Positions 45,415 through 54,244 of a stretch of 64,000 bases of DNA are shown one piece after another. This stretch comes from Halalkalicoccus sp. CG83. Lineage in GTDB: Archaea; Halobacteriota; Halobacteria; Halobacteriales; Halalkalicoccaceae. The notes under the pieces are model-generated. The model did not search any database. It was not told the origin of the DNA and worked only from the letters and a program-made list of their open reading frames with translations. Both the position numbers and the translations under genes were made by a program. The stretch's first letter is position 1, and every line of letters begins with the position of its first letter. The stretch spans positions 1,426,001 through 1,490,000 of the forward strand of contig NZ_JAZDDH010000001.1 of the NCBI RefSeq assembly GCF_037081715.1. Direction: 5' to 3'.

Positions 45415-45897
45415 TTAGAAGTGTTCATGCCAGCGCTCGGTGCCCGCGAGGAGGTCCTTGATCGCCGTACACTGTGCCTCGGCGGTCCGCTCGCCGAGTT
45501 CGTTCTCCCGGTCGGCAACGCAGGCCTTCCAGGAGCCGACCGACGCCCAGTACTCGAGCGCCTCGCGACGACCCATCCCCTCGGGGAGGTCGCCCTCCGA
45601 ACCGATCTCCTCGTCGACGACGTCCGTGAGACGTTCGTCCGGCACCTCCGGAAGCTGGGTCTCGCCGAACGTGGTGGTCTCGAGCGCCTTCTCGCGGTAG
45701 ACCGCGGAGCCGCCCTCCTCGAGCGCGATCACGAAGGCAGGTAGCTCCGGGCTCGCCTCGACGTCCGCGTGCTGATCACCCCCCTCGGCCTCTTGGGGAA
45801 ACGAGAACTCCTCGACCTTCGTTGCGAGCACGACGCCACGGCCGTCGGCCGTCGCGACGACGTCTCCCGTCTCGTACGGTGTCGCCGTCCGTGACAT
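45415..45897 (-). CDS. Acidic protein of unknown function, paralog A
   Basis: A 160-residue acidic protein. Layout: a small N-terminal strand-rich part (YETGDVVATADGRGVVLATKVEEFSFP), a middle ending PAFVIALEEGGSAVYREKALETTTF, and a C-terminal helical motif with SWKACVADRENELGERTAEAQCTAIKDLLAGTERW. About half the residues match the next gene upstream (45952-46428), with cysteines and tryptophans in the C-terminal motif conserved. Function unknown; no signal peptide. The 3' end abuts the hairpin array. Confidence 0.8.
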   Translation of the reverse strand: MSRTATPYETGDVVATADGRGVVLATKVEEFSFPQEAEGGDQHADVEASPELPAFVIALEEGGSAVYREKALETTTFGETQLPEVPDERLTDVVDEEIGSEGDLPEGMGRREALEYWASVGSWKACVADRENELGERTAEAQCTAIKDLLAGTERWHEHF

Positions 45898-45951
45898 GGT
45901 CGGTGATACCGGTTTCTCCTCAGTAGTGGTTTCGCCTTCTTTTGCAACCGA

Positions 45952-46428
45952 TCAGAATCGGTTTCGCCAGCGCTCGGTTCGCAGAACCTCGTCCTTCATC
46001 GCCGAGCAGTGTTGTTTCGCGCGCTCCTCGCCGAACTCGTCGGTCATGTCCTCGACACAGTCCTCCCAGGAGCCGCCGATCCCCTCCCAGTACTCGAGGA
46101 CGCTCTCACGGTCCCAGCCCTCCGGCAGTGAGTCGAGGCCGTCCACCTCCTCGTTCACGACGCTCGCGAGACGCTTGCCCTCGACGTCGGCCGTGTCGTC
46201 CTCGTCCTCGAAGCTGGTAGTCTCGAGCGCCGAGGCGCGGTAGGGTGCCGAACCTACGCTCTCGAGGCCGACCACGTAGGCGGGCTGGTCGGAGGTGGCC
46301 GATACCTGTTCGTACTCGTCCTCACCGCCCTCCAGAGGGAAGTAGAACCCTTCGGTGAGGACGTCGGCGACGACGCCGCGACCGTCCGGAGTCGCTACCA
46401 CGTCACCTTCCTCGTACCGGGTCGCCAT
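45952..46428 (-). CDS. Acidic protein of unknown function, paralog B
   Basis: A 158-residue protein homologous to its downstream neighbour: YEEGDVVATPDGRGVVADVL..., PAYVVGLESVGSAPYRASALETTSF, LPEGWDRESVLEYWEGIGGSW, CVEDMTDEFGEERAKQHCSAMKDEVLRTERW. The start at 46428 is set by alignment with the paralog. Tandem duplication is clear. I do not recognise a named domain. Confidence 0.8.
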   Translation of the reverse strand: MATRYEEGDVVATPDGRGVVADVLTEGFYFPLEGGEDEYEQVSATSDQPAYVVGLESVGSAPYRASALETTSFEDEDDTADVEGKRLASVVNEEVDGLDSLPEGWDRESVLEYWEGIGGSWEDCVEDMTDEFGEERAKQHCSAMKDEVLRTERWRNRF

Positions 46429-46486
46429 GTTCGCGTTTCTGACCTCGCCGCCCGAATCGGTTTCGCCTGAAGCCGCAAGCGCGACC

Positions 46487-47491
46487 TCACTCCAGCCAGG
46501 ATCGGAGCGCCTCTCGGTCGGCGGTTCCGGCGGTCTCGACGGCGTAGGACGCACAGGCGTTTCCGAGCGCGAGTGCGGTCTCCAAGCCCCAGTCACGGCC
46601 GAGTGCGTGTACGAGCCCGGCGTCGAATCGATCGCCCGCGCCGGTCTCCCGGACGGGCTCCTCGACGGTGAGGTTCTCAACGCTCACGTTCCGGCCACGG
46701 ATCGCCGCGGTCGCTTCCGATTCGGCGTGGAGCACCAGGGCTGTGAGCCCGGCTTCGGCTCGCAGTTCGGCCAGCCGTTCACGGTCGTCCGCCTCGTCGA
46801 CCCCAATCGCTCTCGTGATGGCCTCCAGCTCCGAGGGGTCGAGACTGAGGACGACGTTGTACGCCGATTCGAGCGCCGAGAGCGCTTCGAGGAGCTCCTG
46901 GATCGATCCGTCCGAGCGCGTCGTGATCGGGCCCGGGTCCAGCAGGAAGAGTCCGCCGTCGATCGACGCGTCGGCGAGTTCACGAAACGCCTCGGTCAGG
47001 CCGGGGGCCGACGCCCAGTTGCCCCAGCAGATCGCGGCGGCGGCGAGTCGCTCGGCGGGGTCGTCGGCGACAGCCTGGAACCGCTCGAGCGTCCAGTCGG
47101 CGATGTCGGGCGAGACCTCCGTGAACAGTACGTCCTCGTCGAGCGAATGGATCTCGATTCGAGAGGGAGCACCCATCGAAACGCGTTCGACGTCGAGTTC
47201 GTCGAAGACGGGATCGTCGAGGTGGCCGTACAGCCGGACTCGGTTTCCGAGCGCGTCGGCCTGCCGAGCCATGTTGACCGCTTGGCCGCCGGGCTCGGTC
47301 GACTCGCGTTCGACGGGGAACGAGGGCTTGCCCTCCGTGAGCCGTTCGGCGAACGTCTCGCGGTCCTCGATGCGTTCGCCGTTCGCATCGTAGAGCGCGT
47401 GGTAGACGTCGACGCTGCCGTCCGGGAGCGCGGTGACCGTTCGCTCCTCGGGCTCGTCGGCGAGGCGCTCGACCAAGTCCTCGTAGGCCAT
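46487..47491 (-). CDS. PfkB-family carbohydrate kinase
   Basis: A 334-residue ribokinase-like enzyme. PfkB signature 1 is seen as STEPGGQAVNMARQADALGN and signature 2 as VRETGAGDRFDAGLVHALG with the catalytic Asp. It phosphorylates a sugar or nucleoside; substrate unknown. ATG 47491 is preferred over 47518 because a TATA-like cttttttg lies at 47516-47523, about 27 bases upstream. Confidence 0.9.
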   Translation of the reverse strand: MAYEDLVERLADEPEERTVTALPDGSVDVYHALYDANGERIEDRETFAERLTEGKPSFPVERESTEPGGQAVNMARQADALGNRVRLYGHLDDPVFDELDVERVSMGAPSRIEIHSLDEDVLFTEVSPDIADWTLERFQAVADDPAERLAAAAICWGNWASAPGLTEAFRELADASIDGGLFLLDPGPITTRSDGSIQELLEALSALESAYNVVLSLDPSELEAITRAIGVDEADDRERLAELRAEAGLTALVLHAESEATAAIRGRNVSVENLTVEEPVRETGAGDRFDAGLVHALGRDWGLETALALGNACASYAVETAGTADREALRSWLE

Positions 47492-47949
47492 GCTCGTCAC
47501 GACGGCGAACGGAGTCAAAAAAGCGGGCTTCGGGCTCGGAATCGGAGTCTCCGGACGAGGATCTCATCGGGTAGGTAACAGGAGCCGCCACGCCGGGCGA
47601 TGGTAGGAAAGCCAGCAGTAGGGTGATCGGAGCTCTCGTCGAGTCGAAGCCCATCGCTTATCTCGACGTAGAGGGCGGGCAATGCCGGGAGAAACGAGCC
47701 AAGCGAAGGAACAGTCCCTCTTTTCCGGGGAGTCATCCGATGTAGATCAGACGTCAGACCATTGTGATGTGGATCGCAGAACCGAAATCGTCCGTGATGA
47801 GGACGAGTTCCGTCCGGTCAGCGAGCAGCTCTCGCCCGTAAACCAACACGTTCCCGATCACGCTATCGTGGTTCGCCGCCCTCCGTGCGTCTTCCAGTGG
47901 AGAGGCGAGGTATCTCTTCCGAGGATATGGAGACGTAGTGATGGCAGTC
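47492..47949. other. Intergenic region with a possible remnant of a third fet-operon gene
   Basis: About 460 bases. On the minus strand, an ATG overlaps the FetB-like stop codon (ATGA) and opens 31 residues (MRLPSLRLHILGRDTSP...). In a neighbouring frame a protein-like stretch without its own start, RYLASPLEDARRAANHD through VLITDDFGSAIHITMV, runs to TGA near 47758. A single frameshift would join them. The remainder (47492-47755) shows nothing beyond the PfkB promoter. Confidence 0.35.
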
Positions 47950-48774
47950 TCATGCCTCGATCGTGTCGATGATGGTGTCGTCCAACTGCTTCGCCTCGGT
48001 GAACACGCGGCGACTGATGAGCATCGTGTTCACCACGACCGTCAGCCCACCAGCCGCGAAGATCATCAGCATGATCACGAACTGGTATTGGGCAGCGTAG
48101 ATCGGATTCGCGCCCGCGATGATCATCCCGGCCATCAGCCCCGGGATCTGGACGATACCCAGGCTCTTAATGCTGTCGAGGATCGGAATGATCGAAGCGT
48201 AGACGCTGGTCGAGACGTACTCACGGATCGCCTGTTCGGGTGTCCCGCCGACGCTCAACATTGCTTCGATCTCCGACCGATTCGCCGCCAGTTCGCCCGT
48301 GAACCGATCGAGTACCAGCGAGTTCGTTTTCATCGCATTCGCGATGATCATGCTCCCGATGACGATGAGATCGCGCATCGTCGTCTCGATAGCTCCCGCG
48401 ACCGTCATCATCACGATCACGAGTCCCGCACCGAACCCGATCGATATCACGGACGCGCGGAATACCCCTGGAATTACGTCACCACGTTCGTGTGAGATCC
48501 AGCCTGCGACGACGATCATGGACGCGAGGACGACCGTTGCCCATGCGAGGTGCGCTGTCAGCAGAACTCCGATCACCGCCCCTGCCGCGACTACCTGAAC
48601 CAACCCGCGCCCGGACGTCGTGAGGACTTCACGCTCGAAACCTAGATCGCGAACGTAGACGACACCCAACACGAGCGCTGCGAGCACGACCGCCGTGATG
48701 ATCTGGATAAACCCGGTGAAGACGACGGGATCAGTCGCGTGATCGAGAAACGTCTCGAATGCGGTCTCGGTCAT
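47950..48774 (-). CDS. fetB: FetB/UPF0014-family ABC transporter permease
   Basis: A 274-residue integral membrane protein with about seven helices. The motif DLIVIGSMIIANAMKTNSLVLDRF, GGTPEQAIREYVSTSVYASIIPILDSIKSLGIVQIPGLMAGMIIAGANP is diagnostic of the FetB (YbbM) family. With FetA it forms an exporter linked to iron homeostasis and oxidative-stress resistance in bacteria. Overlaps fetA by four bases. Confidence 0.92.
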   Translation of the reverse strand: MTETAFETFLDHATDPVVFTGFIQIITAVVLAALVLGVVYVRDLGFEREVLTTSGRGLVQVVAAGAVIGVLLTAHLAWATVVLASMIVVAGWISHERGDVIPGVFRASVISIGFGAGLVIVMMTVAGAIETTMRDLIVIGSMIIANAMKTNSLVLDRFTGELAANRSEIEAMLSVGGTPEQAIREYVSTSVYASIIPILDSIKSLGIVQIPGLMAGMIIAGANPIYAAQYQFVIMLMIFAAGGLTVVVNTMLISRRVFTEAKQLDDTIIDTIEA

Positions 48775-49445
48775 TTGACCACCTCCGGTGGCGTGCCCTC
48801 GGCGATGATACGTCCATCCTCGAACTCGACGATTCGGTCGCCGAGCCGTTTTGCCTGCGTGATGTCGTGTGTGACGAGCACACAGGTCAGATCATCGTCT
48901 CGGATCAGCTCGGTGAGCAGTTCCTCGATCTGCGCTTCGCTCGCCGTATCGAGGTGAGATGTGGGTTCATCGAGGAGCAGTATCTCAGGGTCGACGTACA
49001 GCGTGCGGGCGATGGAAACCCGTTGGCGTTCGCCGCCGGAGAGATCCTCGACGTTTCGTTCCCCGTATCCTGCGAGCCCCATTCGGTCGAGGAGCGCTCT
49101 AACTCTCCCATCATCGATCGGCTCGCCGCGCAGTCGGGCCGCGAGGGCGACGTTTTCGGCGACGAGACCTCGGCTGAGGGCCGGATCCTGTGGTATGAGA
49201 CCGATGCGTCGACGCAACGTCTCCGGATCGAGCTCCCGGTAATCGGTTCCCTCGAGGTAGACCGTTCCCTCCGTGGGCTCATCCAACCGGTTGAGCAGCC
49301 GGAGGAACGAGGATTTTCCGGCGCCTGAGGAGCCGATGACGGCGACGACCTCGGACTGCTGAACGCGTAGAGATACCGAGTCGACGATCGCTTCACCGTC
49401 GATGATCCTGGTGAGGGACTCCGTTTCGAGTTTTGGCTCCATCAT
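48771..49445 (-). CDS. fetA: FetA-type ABC transporter ATP-binding protein
   Basis: A 224-residue ATPase with Walker A IGSSGAGKSS (residues 38-47 region), signature LSGGERQRVSIARTL, Walker B ILLLDEPTSHLD and the switch histidine in VLVTHD. It partners the FetB-like permease, whose start overlaps its stop. Start at 49445 is preferred because a TATA-like cttttgttt at 49466-49474 lies about 25 bases upstream; 49460 and 49442 are alternatives. Confidence 0.92.
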   Translation of the reverse strand: MMEPKLETESLTRIIDGEAIVDSVSLRVQQSEVVAVIGSSGAGKSSFLRLLNRLDEPTEGTVYLEGTDYRELDPETLRRRIGLIPQDPALSRGLVAENVALAARLRGEPIDDGRVRALLDRMGLAGYGERNVEDLSGGERQRVSIARTLYVDPEILLLDEPTSHLDTASEAQIEELLTELIRDDDLTCVLVTHDITQAKRLGDRIVEFEDGRIIAEGTPPEVVK

Positions 49446-49625
49446 ATCGAAACGATGCATTCAACCAAACAAAAGCCATGGCGTTCGTGACCTCGAGTCG
49501 GTCACATGGACGCTAAGCGAACCTTGCCAACGAGTGTATCCCGAGGCTCGACGTTCCGCGTGAACGCCTGAGGTACTTCCGTTCATCCCCCAGAACGGTC
49601 AAAAACCGCGAGGCCGCGTTCCGTC

Positions 49626-50696
49626 TCAGTCCGCGCTCGCGGGCGTACGCGCGATCTCGATCTCGCCGCGGTCGATCTCGGCTTCGACCTCGCGGGCGGC
49701 CTGTACCATGTTCTCCATCTTCCCGTAGGCGACGTCGCGGGGAAGCAGCTTCAGCCCGCAGTCCGGCGAGACCGTCAGTCGGTCGGCCGGGACGACCTCG
49801 AGGCCCTTCTTGATGTTCTCCTTGATCTCGGCGACGCTCTCGACCTCGGCGACGTGGACGTCGGTGACGCCGAGCGCGAGGTTGCCGGTGAACTCGTGTT
49901 CGGTGAACACGTCGAGCTGTTCGTAGTCGCCGTTCGCGAGCTCGAGGTCGTACTCGTCGACCGGATAATCGAGGATCTCGGGGTAAATTCTGGAATAGTC
50001 GCCGTAACAGACGTGCAGTCCCAGATAGACGTCCTCGTGGATCTCCTCGGCGATGCGTTCGAGCGCCTCGCCGACGATGGCGTGGTCGTCGGGCGTCGTC
50101 GCGAGCGCGGGCTCGTCGATCTGGATGTAGCGGGCGCCGGCGTCGACCAGCTTCTCGATCTCCTCGTTGACCAGATCCGCGAGGTCGTAGGTCAGCTCCT
50201 CCTCGGTGTCGTAGGCCTCGTTGAACGACCAGTTCGCGAGCGTATAGGGGCCCGTGATCGGCACCTTCACCGGTCGGTCGGTGAGGGCGGCGGCGAACTC
50301 GTACTCCTCGACCAGCCAGTTCTCGCCGTACTCGACCTGGCGGGTGACCGAGGGCTTGTCGAAGTAGTTGTGTCCCCAGACCTTCACGGGGCCGTTGAAC
50401 TCGTAGCCGTCGATCCGGTGGGCGAAGAACTCGACCATCTCGTTCCGCCGGACCTCGCCGTCGACCAGCACGTCGAGTCCCGCGCGCTCGTGCTCCTCGG
50501 TGATGACGCGGGCGGCGTCGTCGGTCGCCTCCTTCCAGTCCTCGTCGTCGAAGCTGTTCTCCTCGTCCTCCCAGAGCTCCCGGACCCGGTGGAGCCACTT
50601 GGGCTTGGGGTAGCTCCCGACGACGGTGGTCATGATGAACGTCTCGTTCGCGTGGTCCGGGCGGCGGAACTGATCGCGGTTCGACTGCGGGCTCAT
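49626..50696 (-). CDS. metE: Methionine synthase, MetE core type (zinc-ligand-bearing)
   Basis: A 356-residue protein equal to the C-terminal catalytic half of cobalamin-independent methionine synthase. Zinc ligands expected from MetE are visible: His and Cys in GLHVCYGDYS and the late Cys in VSPDCGLKLLPRD; YIQIDEPALATTP is the substrate-loop motif. It transfers a methyl group to homocysteine. Archaeal core enzymes of this kind lack the folate-binding N-terminal half, so the methyl donor may be unusual. Its ATG overlaps the stop of the MetE-like gene upstream by four bases. Confidence 0.92.
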   Translation of the reverse strand: MSPQSNRDQFRRPDHANETFIMTTVVGSYPKPKWLHRVRELWEDEENSFDDEDWKEATDDAARVITEEHERAGLDVLVDGEVRRNEMVEFFAHRIDGYEFNGPVKVWGHNYFDKPSVTRQVEYGENWLVEEYEFAAALTDRPVKVPITGPYTLANWSFNEAYDTEEELTYDLADLVNEEIEKLVDAGARYIQIDEPALATTPDDHAIVGEALERIAEEIHEDVYLGLHVCYGDYSRIYPEILDYPVDEYDLELANGDYEQLDVFTEHEFTGNLALGVTDVHVAEVESVAEIKENIKKGLEVVPADRLTVSPDCGLKLLPRDVAYGKMENMVQAAREVEAEIDRGEIEIARTPASAD

Positions 50697-51727
50697 GCCG
50701 TCACCTCCCGGGGCGCGACGACCGCACCGAGGGTCTCGAGCTTCTCCTTGTACTTGTTCTCGGGCAGGTAGAACAGCTCCGTGTTCGTCGTCAGGTAGGT
50801 GGTCTCGAACTCCTGGGAGGGGACGCGCTCGTCGATCCACTCGATCCGTTCGGCGACCGTCTCGGGCGACTCGACCAGCGTGTTCTGGCCGTCGAGCAGT
50901 CCCAGCGCGATCGAGTCCTTGGTGCCGTACTCGGTGATGTTGTAGAGGTTGTCGTCGACCTCGTTCACGAAGTCGTAGCCGATGGCGTCGACGTCGGCGT
51001 CGAGCAGGTGGGCGTGGACCTTCTCCTCGAGGGCGCCCCAGTAGGTGTGGACGACGACCTCGGCGTCGGTCGCGCTCGCGACACGGTCGATCGCCTCGCT
51101 CGCGTGCTCGTCGACGCCGTCGCCGGGCGGCTCCTCGACCAGCGAGGGCTCGAGCAGGAACAGCGTCTCGTGGTCGGGAAACAGCGCCACCTCGCCGGCG
51201 AGAAACTCGGTGATCGCGTCGAGGAACTCGCCCTCGTCGCCGTAGTGTTCGTCGCTCGCGAGGTCCGTAAGCGAGTACGGCCCCGGCAGCACCGCCTGTA
51301 GGGGAGCAGCGTCCTCGGACTCCTCGGCGTTCGGGTCGTCCGGCGAACGCAGGTCGGCGACGGCCTCGAGTTCGCGGGCGACGTCGCCGCTCTCGGTCAG
51401 ATCGCCGGTGACGACGGGATCGCGGTAGAAGTTGTTGTTGTCGTAGTAGCGGACGATCCCGCGGGTCTCGACGTTCTCGTGGACCGCGAGCGGGTGGGCG
51501 AGCATGTCGTCCCAGCGGGCCTGTCCCTCGACGACCCGGTCGAGACCGGCGCCCGTCTGGTCCTCGACCAGTTCCTCGCGGACCTCGGTGTAGGCCGCGG
51601 TGGTCTCCTCGTCCTCGTCGCCGCCGATGAGGTCGTGTTTCTGATGCCCCTTGAGATCCGAGAGCGTATCCTTGGCCCAGTCGGGCAGCGGATACAGCCC
51701 CGGCGTGGTCGCGACTAGCTCCGTCAT
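50693..51727 (-). CDS. MetE-like protein without zinc ligands
   Basis: A 344-residue paralog of the next gene, with the same barrel layout (VVEGQARWDDMLAHPLAV, VLPGPYSLTDLAS, LFLLEPSLVEEPP). Where the partner has His-x-Cys it reads VVVHTYWGAL, keeping the His but with Tyr for Cys, and it has no PDCG motif at the end, so a catalytic zinc is unlikely. It probably acts as a methyl-donor-binding or structural partner of the downstream enzyme. TATA-like aatattaaag at 51752-51761 lies about 28 bases before the ATG. Confidence 0.8.
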   Translation of the reverse strand: MTELVATTPGLYPLPDWAKDTLSDLKGHQKHDLIGGDEDEETTAAYTEVREELVEDQTGAGLDRVVEGQARWDDMLAHPLAVHENVETRGIVRYYDNNNFYRDPVVTGDLTESGDVARELEAVADLRSPDDPNAEESEDAAPLQAVLPGPYSLTDLASDEHYGDEGEFLDAITEFLAGEVALFPDHETLFLLEPSLVEEPPGDGVDEHASEAIDRVASATDAEVVVHTYWGALEEKVHAHLLDADVDAIGYDFVNEVDDNLYNITEYGTKDSIALGLLDGQNTLVESPETVAERIEWIDERVPSQEFETTYLTTNTELFYLPENKYKEKLETLGAVVAPREVTA

Positions 51728-51847
51728 GCGTACGACACCGTATGAAATGCGGGGCTTTAATATTTCCTGTTGCGATCTATTCTTCATAGTAATACACGTG
51801 GGTGGTACGACTTCGAGTCACGGATCTCTCGTTAGAACTTACGGACG

Positions 51848-52400
51848 ATGGTAGTCGTCCTGGTACTGGAGCATCCGCTGGCCGGCTTCGTGATCGGCCT
51901 GGTCGTCATCGTCGTGCCACTGGTTTGATTGCGGGTACCTGCGTTCATCGGGCTGGTCATCGCCGGGCTGACCGTCGGCGTCGCGACGGTCGAGGTCCCG
52001 TTCGGAGCGGTGCCCGAGGAGTTCACGGCCGCCCTCGGCGAGACGTTCATCGACATCGGCGACTACATCGCGCGAGCGTTCGCGGACGTCGACATCCCGT
52101 TGCTGGTGGCTGGATGGATCATCGCCGCGACCATCCGTATCGCGCAGGGCTCGGCGACGGTCGCGGTGCTCACCACCGCCGGGATCGTAGTGGCGCTGGT
52201 ACCCGGGCTCACGGTCCACCCGGTCTACCTCGTGCTGATCAGCGGCGTCGGCGGGAACGTCCTCTCGTGGTCCACCGACAGCGGCTTCTGGATCGTCGAG
52301 GAGATCGGCGGCCTCACCCGGACCGAGACGCTCTAGATCCGGACCGCGTTGACGACGATCATCTCGGTGACGGACTTCCTCGTCCATGTCCTCTCGACCT
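51848..52400 (+). pseudogene. Remnant of a GntP-family gluconate/carboxylate permease
   Basis: From ATG 51848 the frame reads a hydrophobic start (LEHPLAGFVIGLVVIVVPLV), hits an in-frame TGA at 51926-51928, resumes in the same frame with RVPAFIGLVIAGLTVGVAT, then jumps to the C-terminal part of GntP permeases (RIAQGSATVAVLTTAGIVVA, STDSGFWIVEEIGGLT), meets TAG at 52334-52336 and continues TALTTIISVTDFL. A complete GntP has about 450 residues; roughly 280 are missing. In-frame stops plus an internal deletion make this a pseudogene. Confidence 0.75.
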
Positions 52401-52430
52401 CTCGACGATCCTCCCGATGGTCTGAGAGCC

Positions 52431-53009
52431 TCAACGGCACAGCTTCAGGACCGTCAGCGTCTCGAAGGGGAACGACTCCTCGGCGACGACCGCCGGGTCG
52501 AACCCCCGCTTCTCCGCCCGTTCGACCACGCTCTCGAACCCGGCGAGGCTGCTCACCAATAGAAGGACGACGCCGCCGGGCGCGAGCACCCGCTCGACGC
52601 CGTCGAGGAACGGATCGATCACCGCGCGTCCCGACTCGCCGCCCGAGAGCGCGACCTCCATCCAGTCGTCCCACTCGTTCTCGGGATCCGTCGGCAGGTA
52701 CGGCGGATTGAAGCAGACGGCGTCGAAGACGTCGGATCGGAAGGGGGCGATCAGGTCCGCACGGGCGGTCTCGAGCCCGCGTTCACGGGCCCGCCGACAG
52801 GCGTGGGGGTTGAGGTCCGAGGCGACGACCCGCGCGCCCGTCTCGCTCGCGACGTGTTCGCCGACGTAGCCCGAGCCGGTGCCGCAGTCGAGTACGACCC
52901 ACTCGGGTTCGATCGGCTCGATCGCCGCCTCGGCCAGTAACCGGGAGTCCTCGGCAGCCCCGTAAACGTCGGTCTCCAGCCCTCGGCGCTCCGCGAGGTC
53001 GCGGCTCAC
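52431..53009 (-). CDS. HemK2/PrmC-type methyltransferase
   Basis: A 192-residue class I SAM-dependent methyltransferase. SAM motif VVLDCGTGSGYVGEHVA near residues 38-54 and the glutamine-binding NPPYLP at about 119-124. This short single-domain layout is that of archaeal HemK2/Mtq2-like enzymes, which methylate the GGQ glutamine of release factor aRF1. The GTG start overlaps the MscS-like stop by four bases. Confidence 0.88.
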   Translation of the reverse strand: MSRDLAERRGLETDVYGAAEDSRLLAEAAIEPIEPEWVVLDCGTGSGYVGEHVASETGARVVASDLNPHACRRARERGLETARADLIAPFRSDVFDAVCFNPPYLPTDPENEWDDWMEVALSGGESGRAVIDPFLDGVERVLAPGGVVLLLVSSLAGFESVVERAEKRGFDPAVVAEESFPFETLTVLKLCR

Positions 53010-54244
53010 CGTTCCCCCCTCTCGGATCGGTCCGTGGACCGAGATCCGTCGGCTGCGTCGGAGCGGTCGTCCGTCGGATCTCGCTGAACGTCGGTCCGGC
53101 CGCTGCCGTTAGCCTGTGGGGCCGGCTCGGACGCCCGGTGCTCGTCCGCGATCCTGAACCCGCCGGTCTCGGTCCGGCCGGAGAGCTCGCGCTGAGGGAA
53201 GGGGATCTTGATTCCCTCGCGGTCGAAGGCGTCGTTGATCGCCTTGATCACGGCGTGTTTCGCGCGCCAGCGCCTCCGCGAACTCGGCTTGTTGATCCAG
53301 AAGCGGATCTCCAGGACGATCGCCGATTCGGCGAACTCGGTGACGACGACCTGGGGCGTGGGAACGCGCATGATCTCCTCGAGGCTGCGGATCGTCTCTC
53401 TGACCGTCGCCTGGGCGCGATCGAGGTCGGTGCCGTAGTCGACGCCGACCGACACCGACAGTCGGAGCCGCCCCTTCCGGGAGTAATTGATGAGCATCCG
53501 GCTGCTCACCTCGTCGTTCGGGAGGATCGCGTACTCGCCGTCGGCCGTCTGGATGCGGGTGCTGATGATCGTGATGTCGCTCACGATCCCCTCGATGCCG
53601 GTCGATTCGTCCTCGCCGATCCGCACCCAGTCGCCGATCTCGAACGGGCGCGAGAACATCAACACGAACCCCGCGAAGATCGACGCGAGCGTCTGCTGGG
53701 CGGCCATTCCGAGGACGATCCCTAGCACGCCGGCCCCGATGAGCAGCCCGCTCAGGTCGACCTGCCAGAACCCCAGCACGATCAGCCCCGCGAGCAGGTA
53801 GACCGCGACCTGCGTGATCCGGTAGGTGACCTCGAGCTGGTGTTCGCTCACGGCATCGTGGCCTGAGAGGAGGTCACGGATCAGGTGGCGAACGAACCGG
53901 ACGAAGACGAAGGTACCCGCGATCAGTCCGACGGTGAGGAGGACCCGACCGAGCGTCCTGACGTCGACGTTCGCCTGTTCGAGCGCGACCGCGACCGTTC
54001 GTGTCTGTCCCCAGACGCCGATGAGGATCGCCGTGAGGACGAGCAGTCCGCCCGCCACGACGAGCGAGGCGACCAGATCCGTGATCGCCCCCCGGAGCTC
54101 GCCGTTCGAGCTCCTGCGGAACCGGTTGGCCACCCAGCTGAGCAGCGCGAACCCGGCGAACGCCACCAGACTGACCAGGAGTCGTGCGGGGACGGTCGGG
54201 TACTGCTCGGCGAGCGCTTCGAGCCCGGCGGTCAGCTCACTCAT
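53006..54244 (-). CDS. MscS-family mechanosensitive channel
   Basis: A 412-residue channel protein. About four or five membrane helices in the first ~190 residues; the pore helix and beta domain are seen in GIVLGMAAQQTLASIFAGFVLMFSRPFEIGDWVRIG, followed by GIVSDITIISTRIQTADGEYAILPN. The last ~70 residues are a disordered acidic/Ser-rich tail. It protects against osmotic downshock. Its ATG overlaps the end of rsmA by eight bases; ATG 54268 would lie inside rsmA and add eight residues. Confidence 0.93.
   Translation of the reverse strand: MSELTAGLEALAEQYPTVPARLLVSLVAFAGFALLSWVANRFRRSSNGELRGAITDLVASLVVAGGLLVLTAILIGVWGQTRTVAVALEQANVDVRTLGRVLLTVGLIAGTFVFVRFVRHLIRDLLSGHDAVSEHQLEVTYRITQVAVYLLAGLIVLGFWQVDLSGLLIGAGVLGIVLGMAAQQTLASIFAGFVLMFSRPFEIGDWVRIGEDESTGIEGIVSDITIISTRIQTADGEYAILPNDEVSSRMLINYSRKGRLRLSVSVGVDYGTDLDRAQATVRETIRSLEEIMRVPTPQVVVTEFAESAIVLEIRFWINKPSSRRRWRAKHAVIKAINDAFDREGIKIPFPQRELSGRTETGGFRIADEHRASEPAPQANGSGRTDVQRDPTDDRSDAADGSRSTDRSERGER

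Noticed and set aside
44708-45418. Plus-strand open frame running through msrB antisense and the hairpin array
   Set aside because: It has no protein-like motif and is explained by the composition of the hairpins; its first part is antisense to msrB.
47682-47972. Plus-strand open frame between the PfkB and FetB genes
   Set aside because: No motif, and the opposite strand reads more like protein; it also runs into the end of fetB.
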